Shown: piece by piece, positions 7,193 through 15,353 of the stretch
Numbering within the stretch: the stretch's first letter is position 1
Layout: every line of letters begins with the position of its first letter
Translations under genes and position numbers: made by a program
Notes under the pieces: model-generated
Databases searched by the model: none
Seen by the model: the letters and a program-made list of their open reading frames with translations, nothing else
Told to the model about the DNA's origin: nothing
From: Peribacter sp043814035
GTDB taxonomy: Bacteria > Patescibacteriota > Gracilibacteria > Peribacterales > Peribacteraceae
DNA length: 64,000 bases
Direction: 5' to 3'
Assembly (NCBI GenBank): GCA_043814035.1
Contig: JBDRKJ010000004.1
Span: 43,224-107,223 of the forward strand

Positions 7193-9040
7193 ATGAGCGC
7201 AAATGTATTGCAGAAGAGACTTGCTATTTCTTGTCTCTCCTTCTTTGTCTCTTCACTAACTTTCAGCCCGGTTGCCCTGGCGGCTGACCGCTACTGGAGA
7301 GGGCAGATGAATAACAGTAACCAATTCGAAAATCCCATCAACTGGTCCGCGACGTTGGGTGGAAACGGAGGTGTAGCCGCACCAACTGCCAGTGACGAAG
7401 TCTTCTTTATATCAAATTCCACTGGCTCCACGTTGCTTGGGAAAACTGTTTTGATCAAGAGTAATGCCAGTGCGAACGGAATTGTCATCAATCAAAACAT
7501 GACGGGGACGATCCTTCTGGGAACGGGTGCACTGACGGTAGGATGGAATGGTGTGCGTATGGGGAGCGGACGTATTATCGGAGGCACGGCATCGAATACT
7601 GTTGCGGTAAGAGGAGGATTTACACAGACGGGAGGTATCGTGCGCGTGGGCAACGGCACGTTCGCCGTATCGGGGAGCTTCGTCGTGACAGGCTCAACCA
7701 CCAATTTTACATCGACGGGCACCGTTATTCTCAATGGAGGTGCGCAGAACCTCAACGCAGCATACCGCGCATCGTTTACGAATCTCACAGTGGCATCGAC
7801 CGGAGCCACCACGCTGTTGAGTGATGTCAGTACTGTTTCTGGTACGTTGCAAATTAGTACGGGAGCCACTGTCTCGCTGGGTTCGTACACCCTCTACGCA
7901 ACGGGAGCGACGATCATCAACTACGGCACGATTACCGAAGGCACGGGTTATATCAGTCATACGTCTTCCAATGTCCTCATTACGGACGCGAACTATGCCG
8001 AAGATAATTCGCTGACTCCTGGCTATGTGTACTTTAACGTTACCGACAGTGACGAAAATATCGATGGTACGGTGCAGGATACGATGGCGATTACAGTCAC
8101 GGCGTCAACGGGAGATTCGGAGTCTGTGACCCTTACGGAGACAACGAACACATCGGGCATTTTCCGTGGTTCGATCTTGGCGACATCGAGTACTGGCTAC
8201 GTAGCGTCGAACGGAGCGTTAGAAATCACATCGACAGCCACTGTATCGTTTACATACACGGATGCGCAGGATAGTGCGGATACCGGATCGGATACGGCTA
8301 CCCTGACGATTGCAGCCGCTTCATCGGCGAGCTCATCGACGGCAACCGGTGGCGGAGGAGGGAGGCGGGGAGGAGGAAATACCACCCCAGCATCGAGTTC
8401 AGCACAATCTGCAGCATCATCTTCCCAACATGCTGTGGGAACCTTGCCCGAGGTGCGCGGGTATCTGTCTGTGAGCATCGATGGCCAGCAGGTGGTGTTT
8501 CGTGATGTTCCCGTTGTGGAGTGGTTCGCGCAATACATTCTCTCGCTTGTCGATGCCGGTGTGATATCGGGGTACCGTGATGCGCAAGGGGAATTGACGG
8601 GTGAATTCAAGCCGGGCAACAGTGTCACCTATGCGGAGATTGCGAAGATGGCGGTGGAGGCTGCGGGCCTCATGCCGCGCGTAGGTTCGCAGCCGAACAA
8701 TCGTTCAGCCAGGGGCCAGTGGTCTTCGGGATATATTGCTGCGCTGGAGGAAAAGGGAGTGTCTGTCTTTGCATCATCTGGATTGGATGTGAACACTCCT
8801 GCGCCACGTGGCGCGGTTCTTCAGATTATCCTCGAGACCTTCGGTCAAACGATTGTCTCGCCACAGGGCGGGGTATACAGCGATGTCTCAGCTGACACGA
8901 TGTTTGCTGGGGCGGTCGAAACGGCTACTGCCGAAGGAATCGTATCAGGCGATGATGGCAGGAGTACGTTCCGACCTGCGGCATACGTGAATCGCGCAGA
9001 GACTGCGAAGATTGTTCGCAATGCCATGATGATGTTCTGA
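7193..9040 (+). CDS. Secreted S-layer-homology surface protein, paralogue 1
   Basis: 615 residues. A signal peptide (residues 1-30, cleavage after V-A-L-A) is followed by a W-R-G-Q-M-N-N-S-N-Q-F segment and repetitive Gly/Ser/Thr beta-strand sequence to about 260. A domain at about 270-385 shares T-P-G-Y-V-Y-F with its paralogue. A Ser/Gly-rich linker follows (about 385-430), then SLH-type repeats to the end (A-E-I-A-K-M-A-V-E-A-A-G; the final one carries N-R-A-E-T-A-K-I-V-R-N-A). SLH domains normally bind secondary cell-wall polymers, so this is probably a cell-surface adhesin or S-layer component. An upstream in-frame ATG at 7112 is rejected: the paralogue starts at the position equivalent to 7193, and only this start puts the signal peptide at the N-terminus. 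Confidence 0.88.
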   Translation: MSANVLQKRLAISCLSFFVSSLTFSPVALAADRYWRGQMNNSNQFENPINWSATLGGNGGVAAPTASDEVFFISNSTGSTLLGKTVLIKSNASANGIVINQNMTGTILLGTGALTVGWNGVRMGSGRIIGGTASNTVAVRGGFTQTGGIVRVGNGTFAVSGSFVVTGSTTNFTSTGTVILNGGAQNLNAAYRASFTNLTVASTGATTLLSDVSTVSGTLQISTGATVSLGSYTLYATGATIINYGTITEGTGYISHTSSNVLITDANYAEDNSLTPGYVYFNVTDSDENIDGTVQDTMAITVTASTGDSESVTLTETTNTSGIFRGSILATSSTGYVASNGALEITSTATVSFTYTDAQDSADTGSDTATLTIAAASSASSSTATGGGGGRRGGGNTTPASSSAQSAASSSQHAVGTLPEVRGYLSVSIDGQQVVFRDVPVVEWFAQYILSLVDAGVISGYRDAQGELTGEFKPGNSVTYAEIAKMAVEAAGLMPRVGSQPNNRSARGQWSSGYIAALEEKGVSVFASSGLDVNTPAPRGAVLQIILETFGQTIVSPQGGVYSDVSADTMFAGAVETATAEGIVSGDDGRSTFRPAAYVNRAETAKIVRNAMMMF

Positions 9041-9052
9041 GACAGTAGGTAA

Positions 9053-9080
9053 TTGACAATTACCTGAAATGATTTATAGT
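9053..9080 (+). promoter_or_regulatory. Promoter of small secreted protein 1 (leaderless)
   Basis: TTGACA (9053-9058), a 16-base spacer and TATAGT (9075-9080), followed after 7 bases by the GTG start at 9088. The same arrangement is kept in the duplicate at 11690, which argues that it is functional. Confidence 0.75.
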
Positions 9081-9087
9081 AATCTGC

Positions 9088-9381
9088 GTGACTCTTCCTC
9101 GCATCAGTGTTGTCTTGGCCTTGATTGTTCTGATGAGTGCAGCATGCCCGACTCCTGTTTCCGCTGAGCGCTGGGATTACCTCTTTGAGGATCTCGCTTG
9201 GCCGTCTTCCGATGAAGGCGAGGCAGGGGAGTCATCACTCTCAATCGGAGGTTTTTCGGATGCAGGAAGAGACTGGGGGATCAGTAATAGTGGCTTCTGG
9301 AGTTACCTTTTCGAAGACATTGCATGGCCAGAAGGATTTCTTATTGGCAGTCCATCTACCCAATTTCCAGTTACGATTTAA
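9088..9381 (+). CDS. Small secreted protein with two W-x-Y-L-F motifs, paralogue 1
   Basis: 97 residues, GTG start. An N-terminal hydrophobic signal sequence ends in P-V-S-A. The mature part carries the motif R-W-D-Y-L-F-E-D-L-A-W-P and, about 45 residues later, F-W-S-Y-L-F-E-D-I-A-W-P, separated by an acidic, Ser/Gly-rich spacer. The last 11 residues (G-S-P-S-T-Q-F-P-V-T-I) come from sequence homologous to the leader of the next unit. The tandem duplication therefore replaced the original C-terminus. The start is set by the promoter, which leaves no room for a leader. It sits 47 bases after the SLH gene. I know no family with this motif. Confidence 0.72.
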   Translation: MTLPRISVVLALIVLMSAACPTPVSAERWDYLFEDLAWPSSDEGEAGESSLSIGGFSDAGRDWGISNSGFWSYLFEDIAWPEGFLIGSPSTQFPVTI

Positions 9382-9491
9382 TATTTTGACCATGTCAATA
9401 TTTGAGCATCGTGCAAGAGAAAGTAATTTCAAGATTATGAAAGAAGGGCGATAATCGTGACCGTATTGTCTAAATTTCTCTTTCTTCCGTT

Positions 9492-11672
9492 ATGAGTACA
9501 AATATTTTTAAAAAAAGACTCGCCATTTCTTGTCTCTCCTTCTTTGTCTCTTCACTGACTTTTAGTCCGGTTGCCTTGGCCGCTGATCGATATTGGAGGG
9601 GACAAATGAATAACAGTAACCAATTCGAAAATCCCATCAACTGGTCCGCGACGTTGGGTGGAAACGGAGGTGTAGCTGCACCAACTGCCAGTGACACTGC
9701 TTACTTCATGTCGAATTCCACTGGCTCCACGTTGCTTGGGAAAACTGTTTGGATCAAGAGTAACGCCAGTATGAAGGGGCTTGTCATTCACCAGAATATG
9801 ACGGGGACGATTCTTCTTGGTACAGGATCACTCAACTTCGGATCAGATGGGGTGAGAATGGGAAGTGGCCGTCTGATAGGTGGTACGAATAATCTTTCGG
9901 GTTCCGGCAGTTTCACGATGACGGGAGGCATCGTTCGGCTGGGAGCCACGGATCTCTACCTCTCCGGCAGCCTCGTGATTTCGAAGGGTGTAGGTGCCTC
10001 CTATACCGAGTTCGTATCCACGGGCTCCATTGTATTCAATAGCAGGATCGCCGATCAGACATTCACTGTGGGATCGACTGGCAGTAACACCAATTTTAAT
10101 AATTTGACGATCAATAATACGGCAGGAACCACGATTGATGATATCAATGTTGACGCGTCCGTTCTCGCTCTCTCAGGATCTCTGACCATTACACAGGGGA
10201 ATCTCAATCTTGAAACGAGCGATGTTCCTCTTTTGGTAGAGAATGGAATTACGCTCGCCAATAACGCTCAGGCGACACTTACCATGGGCTCGGGTGATCT
10301 CACGATGTCGGGTCACTTGGTGATGGGTGCCGCGGCAAGTGCAGATTTCACTGCCGATAATACGGTGACCTTGAATGGTATTGATCAGAACTTCGATATC
10401 AACAATTCGCCCTTTCGCAATCTTACCATTGCCTCCAGTAGCGGTACGCATCTTACGAGCGATCAGAGTGTGACGGGTACGATTCAGATCAATACCGGAT
10501 CAACCCTGTCATTGGATACCTATACGATCTATGCAACGGGTGCGACGATTATCAACTATGGCACTCTCTCTGAAGGCACGGGTAAAATCAAACATAGCGC
10601 TTCAAACATTCTCATTACCGATTCGAGTTACTCCGAAGACAATGCACTGACCCCCGGCTACGTGTACTTTACTGTGACCGACAGTGACGAAAATATTGAC
10701 GGTACAGCGCAGGATACGATGGCGATCACGGTGACTGTGTCTTCTGGTGATTCCGAGTCTGTGACTCTCACAGAAACGACGAAAACGTCGGGTATCTTCC
10801 GCGGTTCGATCTTGGCAACATCGAGTACGAACTATGTGGCATCGAACGGGGCGTTAGAAGCCACAGCGGCGTCGACTACTGTGTCTTTTACGTACACGGA
10901 TGCGCAGGATACTTCCGATACGGGATCAGATACCGCGACCATGACCATTACAACCAGTTCTGCGTCGAGTGCATCAACGACCACTGGAGCTGGAGGCGGA
11001 AGGAGAGGCGGAGGGGGCCCTACAGCACCGAGTGCAGCGCAATCTGCGTCATCTTCCCAAAATGCTGTGGGAGCCTTGCCCGAGGTGCGCGGGTATCTGT
11101 CTGTGAGCATCGATGGCCAGCAGGTGGTGTTTCGTGATGTTCCCGTTGTGGAGTGGTTTGCACAGTATGTTCTTTCACTGGTCGATGCCGGTGTGATATC
11201 GGGGTACCGTGATGCGCAAGGGGAATTGACGGGTGAGTTTAAACCGGGCAACAGCGTGACGTATGCGGAGATTGCGAAGATGGCAGTGGAGGCTGCGGGC
11301 CTCATGCCGCGCGTAGGTGCAACGCCGAATAACCGCTCAGCGAGAGGACAGTGGTCTGCGGGGTATATTGCTGCGCTGGAGGAGCGAGGTGTATCCGCTT
11401 TCGCTGCATCCGGATTGGATGTGAATGCTCCTGCACCGCGCGGTGCTGTTCTTCAGATTATCCTTGAGACCTTTGGCCAGACGATTGCGTCCCCACAGGG
11501 AGGGATGTACAGCGACGTCTCAGCAGAAACGACGTTCGCCGGCGCTGTCGAAACTGCGACGAGCAATGGGATTGTGTCGGGGGATGACGGAAAGAATACG
11601 TTCCGACCTGCTGCACCCATCAATCGCGCAGAAACCGCGAAGATCGTCCGCAATGCCATGATGAAGTTCTAG
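9492..11672 (+). CDS. Secreted S-layer-homology surface protein, paralogue 2
   Basis: 726 residues with the same plan as the protein at 7193: signal peptide (1-30), Gly/Ser/Thr-rich beta-repeat region to about 350, the T-P-G-Y-V-Y-F domain, a Gly/Arg/Ser linker and C-terminal SLH repeats. The signal peptide, the first ~60 mature residues and the last ~220 residues are almost identical to paralogue 1, while the middle differs strongly. This looks like a conserved export and anchoring frame with a variable display domain. The promoter TTCAAG-N16-GATAAT lies about 45 bases upstream, giving a real leader, unlike the leaderless partner gene that follows. A surface role is well supported; the ligand is unknown. 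Confidence 0.88.
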   Translation: MSTNIFKKRLAISCLSFFVSSLTFSPVALAADRYWRGQMNNSNQFENPINWSATLGGNGGVAAPTASDTAYFMSNSTGSTLLGKTVWIKSNASMKGLVIHQNMTGTILLGTGSLNFGSDGVRMGSGRLIGGTNNLSGSGSFTMTGGIVRLGATDLYLSGSLVISKGVGASYTEFVSTGSIVFNSRIADQTFTVGSTGSNTNFNNLTINNTAGTTIDDINVDASVLALSGSLTITQGNLNLETSDVPLLVENGITLANNAQATLTMGSGDLTMSGHLVMGAAASADFTADNTVTLNGIDQNFDINNSPFRNLTIASSSGTHLTSDQSVTGTIQINTGSTLSLDTYTIYATGATIINYGTLSEGTGKIKHSASNILITDSSYSEDNALTPGYVYFTVTDSDENIDGTAQDTMAITVTVSSGDSESVTLTETTKTSGIFRGSILATSSTNYVASNGALEATAASTTVSFTYTDAQDTSDTGSDTATMTITTSSASSASTTTGAGGGRRGGGGPTAPSAAQSASSSQNAVGALPEVRGYLSVSIDGQQVVFRDVPVVEWFAQYVLSLVDAGVISGYRDAQGELTGEFKPGNSVTYAEIAKMAVEAAGLMPRVGATPNNRSARGQWSAGYIAALEERGVSAFAASGLDVNAPAPRGAVLQIILETFGQTIASPQGGMYSDVSAETTFAGAVETATSNGIVSGDDGKNTFRPAAPINRAETAKIVRNAMMKF

Positions 11673-11689
11673 AAGGAATTTGCGAGGAA

Positions 11690-11717
11690 TTGACAATTCA
11701 ATGAAAGTGTTTATGAT
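11690..11717 (+). promoter_or_regulatory. Promoter of small secreted protein 2 (leaderless)
   Basis: TTGACA (11690-11695), a 16-base spacer, TATGAT (11712-11717), then 7 bases to the GTG at 11725. It is parallel to 9053-9080. Confidence 0.75.
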
Positions 11718-11724
11718 TGTATCT

Positions 11725-12012
11725 GTGATACTTTCGCGTCTCAGCATAGCTCTGGCATTGAGTGTTCTGATTGTTGTGGCGCTCCCCGTTCCCGTCTCCG
11801 CCGAACGCTGGGATTACCTCTTTGAGAATCTCTCGTGGACACCGGCTGAAACCGACGGCGAAGGAGGGGAGCGGTCGCTCTCCGTCGGCAGTTTTGCCGA
11901 AGCAGGACAGGACCGGGGATTCTCCAACAGCGGATTCTGGGGTTATCTCTTCAGCGATCTGGCATGGCCAGAAGAATCCTTCTCAGTGGGAGGATTGGGG
12001 GCAGGGGAGTGA
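11725..12012 (+). CDS. Small secreted protein with two W-x-Y-L-F motifs, paralogue 2
   Basis: 95 residues from the GTG at 11725. The signal sequence ends in P-V-S-A. The two motifs are R-W-D-Y-L-F-E-N-L-S-W and F-W-G-Y-L-F-S-D-L-A-W-P, again about 45 residues apart. The ATGs at 11701 and 11713 are rejected: the first lies between the -35 and -10 elements and the second overlaps the -10. The gene is convergent with rplI, 7 bases between stops, and no terminator is visible between them. It is always paired with an SLH protein here, so a role in surface assembly or as a small co-secreted partner is plausible but unproven. Confidence 0.72.
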   Translation: MILSRLSIALALSVLIVVALPVPVSAERWDYLFENLSWTPAETDGEGGERSLSVGSFAEAGQDRGFSNSGFWGYLFSDLAWPEESFSVGGLGAGE

Positions 12013-12019
12013 GCGTGAT

Positions 12020-12466
12020 TTACTTCTCGGCGTCGACCTTCACGGTGAACTTCTGTTCGAACTCGCCTGATTTGAGTGTTGCCTCAAACGTGCCGGTTGA
12101 CTTGATGTGCTCGACGAGGCTGACATCCGATACCTGAGCTTGCACTTGTAGCTGATCTGCAAGAGCTTCAACAATGTGCTTCTCGGTGATGGCAGCGTAG
12201 AGCTTGCCAGTCTTTGTTACCTTGCGATTGAAAACCACTTCTTTGCCAGTCACTTTACCAACCACGCTGGAGCGCAGGGCCATCTCGCGCTGTTTCTCTT
12301 CGGCTCGGCGCTTGATCTCTTCTGCGTAGCGACGACGCACGGTGGGTGTGGCCACGAGCGCCCGACGGTCGGGCAGCAGGCAATTCAAGGCAAAACCGTC
12401 CCCCACGACGAGGAGGTCGTTCTTCTTACCAATGCCCGGAATGTCTTGGAGGAGGAGGATTTCCAT
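12020..12466 (-). CDS. rplI: 50S ribosomal protein L9
   Basis: 148 residues beginning M-E-I-L-L-L-Q-D-I-P-G-I-G-K-K. The N-terminal RNA-binding domain includes V-V-G-D-G-F-A-L-N-C-L-L-P, then a long connecting helix rich in Glu/Arg/Lys, then the C-terminal domain. The length is that of full-size bacterial L9. L9 is missing from some CPR groups, so its presence narrows the lineage. An in-frame ATG six codons upstream is rejected because the family start is invariant. A 7-base palindrome lies 3 bases before the start codon, and there is no Shine-Dalgarno. Confidence 0.95.
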   Translation of the reverse strand: MEILLLQDIPGIGKKNDLLVVGDGFALNCLLPDRRALVATPTVRRRYAEEIKRRAEEKQREMALRSSVVGKVTGKEVVFNRKVTKTGKLYAAITEKHIVEALADQLQVQAQVSDVSLVEHIKSTGTFEATLKSGEFEQKFTVKVDAEK

Positions 12467-12469
12467 AGG

Positions 12470-12485
12470 TGAACTGAAGTTCACA
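12470..12485. promoter_or_regulatory. Palindrome in the rplI leader
   Basis: GTGAACT (12470-12476) and AGTTCAC (12479-12485) form a perfect inverted repeat with a 2-base centre, 3 bases upstream of the rplI ATG. A TAGACT -10 candidate lies about 30 bases before the ATG, so the palindrome would be transcribed. It could be an operator, or a hairpin affecting L9 translation. Confidence 0.4.
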
Positions 12486-12560
12486 AAAGCCGCGAGAGTC
12501 TACGGACCGAATCAGGACCTGTCAAGGGCCAACTTTAATTCACATCTCGCAAATAGCCTA

Positions 12561-14768
12561 TTAGATGGAGAATAGCCAAGACAAAAAGGACAACCAGCCC
12601 TTGCCGGATAGAAATTGTCGTTCCTGAAGGATGTACCACTTGTGGAGCGTGAGAAAGCGATCGGAATGGAGAGAAGGATGCCCGATCGCAAGATCGTGTA
12701 CGTCCTGGTGGTACGCGAACGTGTAGAGCGGGGAGTAGAGGAAAACGGCCGGCACATCTTCTGCGAGTACTTTGCGGAGCTCTCCGAGAGCTTCTTGTCG
12801 CTCCTGTTCGCTGAAGGTTTGTCGAATTTGCGTGAGCAGAGTATCGGCCTTGAATGAGGAGTACTGCGAGAAATTGTAGGCATCGAGACGCAGACCAGAA
12901 GGACTCCCTTCCGCATCTTGAATGCCATCGCTGTGCCAGTAGGGATAGCTGTCGAGATTATCGAGGAGCGACTGGCCAAAGAGGAGAATATCGTAATCGC
13001 GGTTGATGAGCTTCTTTTCAAATGCGGAGCGTGTCTCGGGTACGTCAATAATCACCTCAACACCGAGCGTTGCCCATTGGTCGCGGATGAGCTCGGCAGT
13101 CTGTTTGTAAGAAGGCGGCGAGGAGCTGGTGAGGAGCCGCAGCGAGAGGCGCTCATTACTGTCATTGATACGAATGTCCGTCTTGTCATCCGATTCCCTT
13201 CGACGCAGCATGCCTTGATCCACAGTGAGATCCTGCACGGTAATGCGTTCATCCGGTGTGAGAGTTCCTGCACGTGAGTCAATGAATTGCTGAAGGAGAA
13301 TCTCTTCGGTCGAAGCACGCCGAAATTCTTTTGTGCTCGCAGTGCGCCAGACATACAGAGAATCGACAACGTTTCCTTTTTCATCGAGAAGTTGTACGAG
13401 GTTCTGTCCCAGCTGCAGCGAACCCGTTCCGCCGGTTGTCGGAAGGGCAACGATCCATGTGCCCGAGGCGGTGGGACTCTCTTGAACGGGGATGTTGTTG
13501 ACGGTGGCGCTGACCTTCACCGTGGAGAGTGAACCGGTAAGCGTGAGCGCTGCACCCGTATCGAGGAGCACGATAGGATCAGCGTGGAGTGCACCAACCT
13601 CGTTCGTTTCACGAATTTCTAGCAGACGCTGGAGTCGGGCTTTCTCGGGTAAATTCCATTTCGATTCGAAGAGGGCACCCTGCGCGGCCGTTGGATCGTA
13701 GTTGTAGCGCCAGTCAGATGTGTTAAGTTCAAGGAGAGGAGTATCCACGATGACGCTTTCGGTGAGGCCATCGACGATTTCTTGTTTATTCGTGCCAAGC
13801 TGCAGGCCGAGCCTGAGTTTGGTGTCTTGCAGAAAGGGATGAGTGAGATTGAAAAAGAGTGCGACGTACTGCGGAAGTGTGTAGTTGATTGCGACAAATC
13901 GACGAGGAACGATGGGATCGCCTTTATCGTTGCGTGGAACCAAGCGTACGCCGTCTAAGTTGCGGATATCGGTGAGGAGCGAAGAGTAATCGGGGAAGAT
14001 GCGAAAGATGATACGTTTGATGTAATAGTCGGGATCGATAGGCCGAGGGAACCGCTCCAGCGTGACTTCTGTTGAGAGGTCGGTCTGTACCAAGCTCTTG
14101 AAGGCGTACGGCCCTGTGCCGACCGGCTTGAGTCCAAAATCGAGTGTCTGGTCGAGTTTGCGAATGGGAACGCCTTCAAACGAACGCTCGGGCAGAAGTC
14201 CTAACGTGAGATTGCTGGCGAAGAAGCTATACGGTTCATCGAGCAAAAATCGGATTGTTTTGTTATCGACCTTCTCTACTTTGACTCCGCGAAAGTTTTC
14301 GCGCAGGAGGGTATTGGGAAAGTCGGGATTCTGAATTGTGTGGAACGTGAAGAGAACATCTTCGGGAGTGACGAGATGCGGAGATTCTTCGGTGGAGTCA
14401 TGCCAGACAATGTTATCTTTGAGGGTGAGGGTGTAGGTTTGCCCGTCGCGGCTTACTGCGAGTGTAGCGAGGTCATCTTCAATCTTCTTGGATTCGGGGT
14501 TGTACTTGAGCAGCCCTGAGAAAACGAGTGAAACGATATCACGATTCACATTGTTGGTGATCGTGAACCAGGGATTGAGTGGTTGAAACTGACTGACAGA
14601 TCCCTCGATGTACGTGCCACCACGTTCAGGAATAAGCTCAGAATTCTCGAGATAGAAGCGGCGCAGGAGCAGGAGTAGCGCCAGCAGGAATGTGAGTGCG
14701 AGAAAGCGCAGAGCCCACTTCTGCACGTGGGATACAAGCCGGAAGAACTGGCGCGGGTCAGACACCAC
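12561..14768 (-). CDS. ABC transporter solute-binding protein, family 5 (oligopeptide/dipeptide type)
   Basis: 735 residues. An N-terminal hydrophobic segment (about 17-38) acts as a signal anchor. The body has family-5 features: V-F-S-G-L-L-K-Y-N near 85, L-K-D-N-I-V-W-H-D near 125, D-V-L-F-T-F near 147, and a late L-L-T-S-S-S-P-P-S-Y...A-E-L-I-R-D-Q-W-A-T-L-G-V-E-V region. An inserted beta-rich part at about 395-490 makes it longer than the usual 520-600 residues. No ABC permease or ATPase is nearby. The gene follows secG by 30 bases. It may scavenge peptides or act as a membrane-anchored binding protein. The start is a GTG; a second GTG is the next codon. Confidence 0.85.
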   Translation of the reverse strand: MVSDPRQFFRLVSHVQKWALRFLALTFLLALLLLLRRFYLENSELIPERGGTYIEGSVSQFQPLNPWFTITNNVNRDIVSLVFSGLLKYNPESKKIEDDLATLAVSRDGQTYTLTLKDNIVWHDSTEESPHLVTPEDVLFTFHTIQNPDFPNTLLRENFRGVKVEKVDNKTIRFLLDEPYSFFASNLTLGLLPERSFEGVPIRKLDQTLDFGLKPVGTGPYAFKSLVQTDLSTEVTLERFPRPIDPDYYIKRIIFRIFPDYSSLLTDIRNLDGVRLVPRNDKGDPIVPRRFVAINYTLPQYVALFFNLTHPFLQDTKLRLGLQLGTNKQEIVDGLTESVIVDTPLLELNTSDWRYNYDPTAAQGALFESKWNLPEKARLQRLLEIRETNEVGALHADPIVLLDTGAALTLTGSLSTVKVSATVNNIPVQESPTASGTWIVALPTTGGTGSLQLGQNLVQLLDEKGNVVDSLYVWRTASTKEFRRASTEEILLQQFIDSRAGTLTPDERITVQDLTVDQGMLRRRESDDKTDIRINDSNERLSLRLLTSSSPPSYKQTAELIRDQWATLGVEVIIDVPETRSAFEKKLINRDYDILLFGQSLLDNLDSYPYWHSDGIQDAEGSPSGLRLDAYNFSQYSSFKADTLLTQIRQTFSEQERQEALGELRKVLAEDVPAVFLYSPLYTFAYHQDVHDLAIGHPSLHSDRFLTLHKWYILQERQFLSGKGWLSFLSWLFSI

Positions 14769-14798
14769 AAGAAAAGGGAAGGGGAGTGCAAGAGTACG

Positions 14799-15011
14799 TC
14801 ACACGTACCATTGCAGCACCGAGAGGGCGAAAAAGATGATACTAAGCCAGATGCTCATCTGGTAGAGCAGCTTCTCTGCGCCACGTCGCTGCACGTAGCT
14901 TGTCCCAATGCCGCCGAAAGTGGCACTTAAGCCCGCGGCACGATGCTGGAGGAGAATCGTCAGCGACAGGAGCACGCTTACGATTACGAGAATTGTATGA
15001 ATGATGGTCAT
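14799..15011 (-). CDS. secG: Preprotein translocase subunit SecG
   Basis: 70 residues from the ATG at 15011. Two hydrophobic helices (about 3-22 and 50-68) flank a loop with L-L-Q-H-R-A-A-G-L-S-A-T-F-G-G, matching the SecG pattern of a Gly-rich loop between two membrane helices. It stimulates SecYEG export. Upstream in-frame starts would add a basic leader not seen in SecG and are rejected. It is the first gene of a unit with the solute-binding protein. Confidence 0.85.
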   Translation of the reverse strand: MTIIHTILVIVSVLLSLTILLQHRAAGLSATFGGIGTSYVQRRGAEKLLYQMSIWLSIIFFALSVLQWYV

Positions 15012-15074
15012 CCCCCAGATTCTAGTCGAGTGCATGCGCCGGAGCAACGATCTGGTACACTTCTCTTATCAGTT

Positions 15075-15138
15075 GGGTGGTTAGCTCCCACCTTTGCTCT
15101 TCGCTTCGCTTGAGCTACGGTGGGCAAGCAGTTGGTTT
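15075..15138. repeat. Duplicated tRNA-Val 5' fragment interrupted by a palindrome
   Basis: GGGTGGTTAGCTC (15075-15087) and CAGTTGGTTT (15129-15138) together reproduce the first 22 bases of the adjacent tRNA-Val (15159-15180). They are split by a hairpin whose arms are CCCACC (15087-15092) and GGTGGG (15119-15124), with an inner GCTC/GAGC pairing. Read on the minus strand, the hairpin core begins GTAGC and contains GCGAA, like the repeats at 5929 and 55063. Confidence 0.7.
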
Positions 15139-15139
15139 T

Positions 15140-15148
15140 TGCTATGCT
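15140..15148 (+). promoter_or_regulatory. Extended -10 promoter of tRNA-Val
   Basis: TG at 15140-15141, C, then TATGCT at 15143-15148, 10 bases before the mature tRNA. Same TGCTATNNT pattern as at tRNA-Ile. Confidence 0.6.
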
Positions 15149-15158
15149 AGGTGTTATC

Positions 15159-15236
15159 GGGTGGTTAGCTCAGTTGGTTTAGAGCGTCTGGTTTACACCC
15201 AGAAGGTCACAGGTTCGATTCCTGTACCACCCACCA
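15159..15236 (+). tRNA. tRNA-Val (anticodon TAC)
   Basis: Acceptor GGGTGGT/ACCACCC, D-stem GCTC/GAGC, anticodon stem TCTGG/CCAGA around TTTACAC (anticodon TAC), T-stem ACAGG/CCTGT around TTCGATT, encoded CCA at 15234-15236. All stems pair fully. Confidence 0.97.
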
Positions 15237-15353
15237 ATTTCCGCGCTGTGGAGGCCCCCTCAAGGCATCGGCGAGAGCGGGGCAAATATCCGTATAAAAT
15301 CCCCAATAACAGAAGATTCTGCCAGCTATGAGCCATTTGATGCTCAGGAAAAA

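Larger units (their letters stand above)
7044..9342 (+). repeat. Tandem duplication, unit 1 (surface protein + small secreted protein)
   Basis: The unit begins with ATTGGTAGTCCATCTGCCCA at 7044 and matches the unit beginning at 9343 (ATTGGCAGTCCATCTACCCA). Each unit holds a leader with a conserved TTCAAG-N16-(A/G)ATAAT promoter, a signal-peptide SLH protein, a TTGACA promoter and a short secreted protein. DNA identity is high at the ends of the large genes and low in their middles. Confidence 0.8.
9343..12012 (+). repeat. Tandem duplication, unit 2
   Basis: Second copy of the two-gene module. Its large gene is longer (726 against 615 residues) owing to extra repetitive sequence in the middle. 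Its small gene keeps a different, presumably original, C-terminus. Confidence 0.8.

Noticed and set aside
15087..15124. Terminator downstream of secG unit
   Set aside because: The genes there read away from it and no T-run follows; the hairpin is better explained as a repeat inserted in a tRNA fragment.
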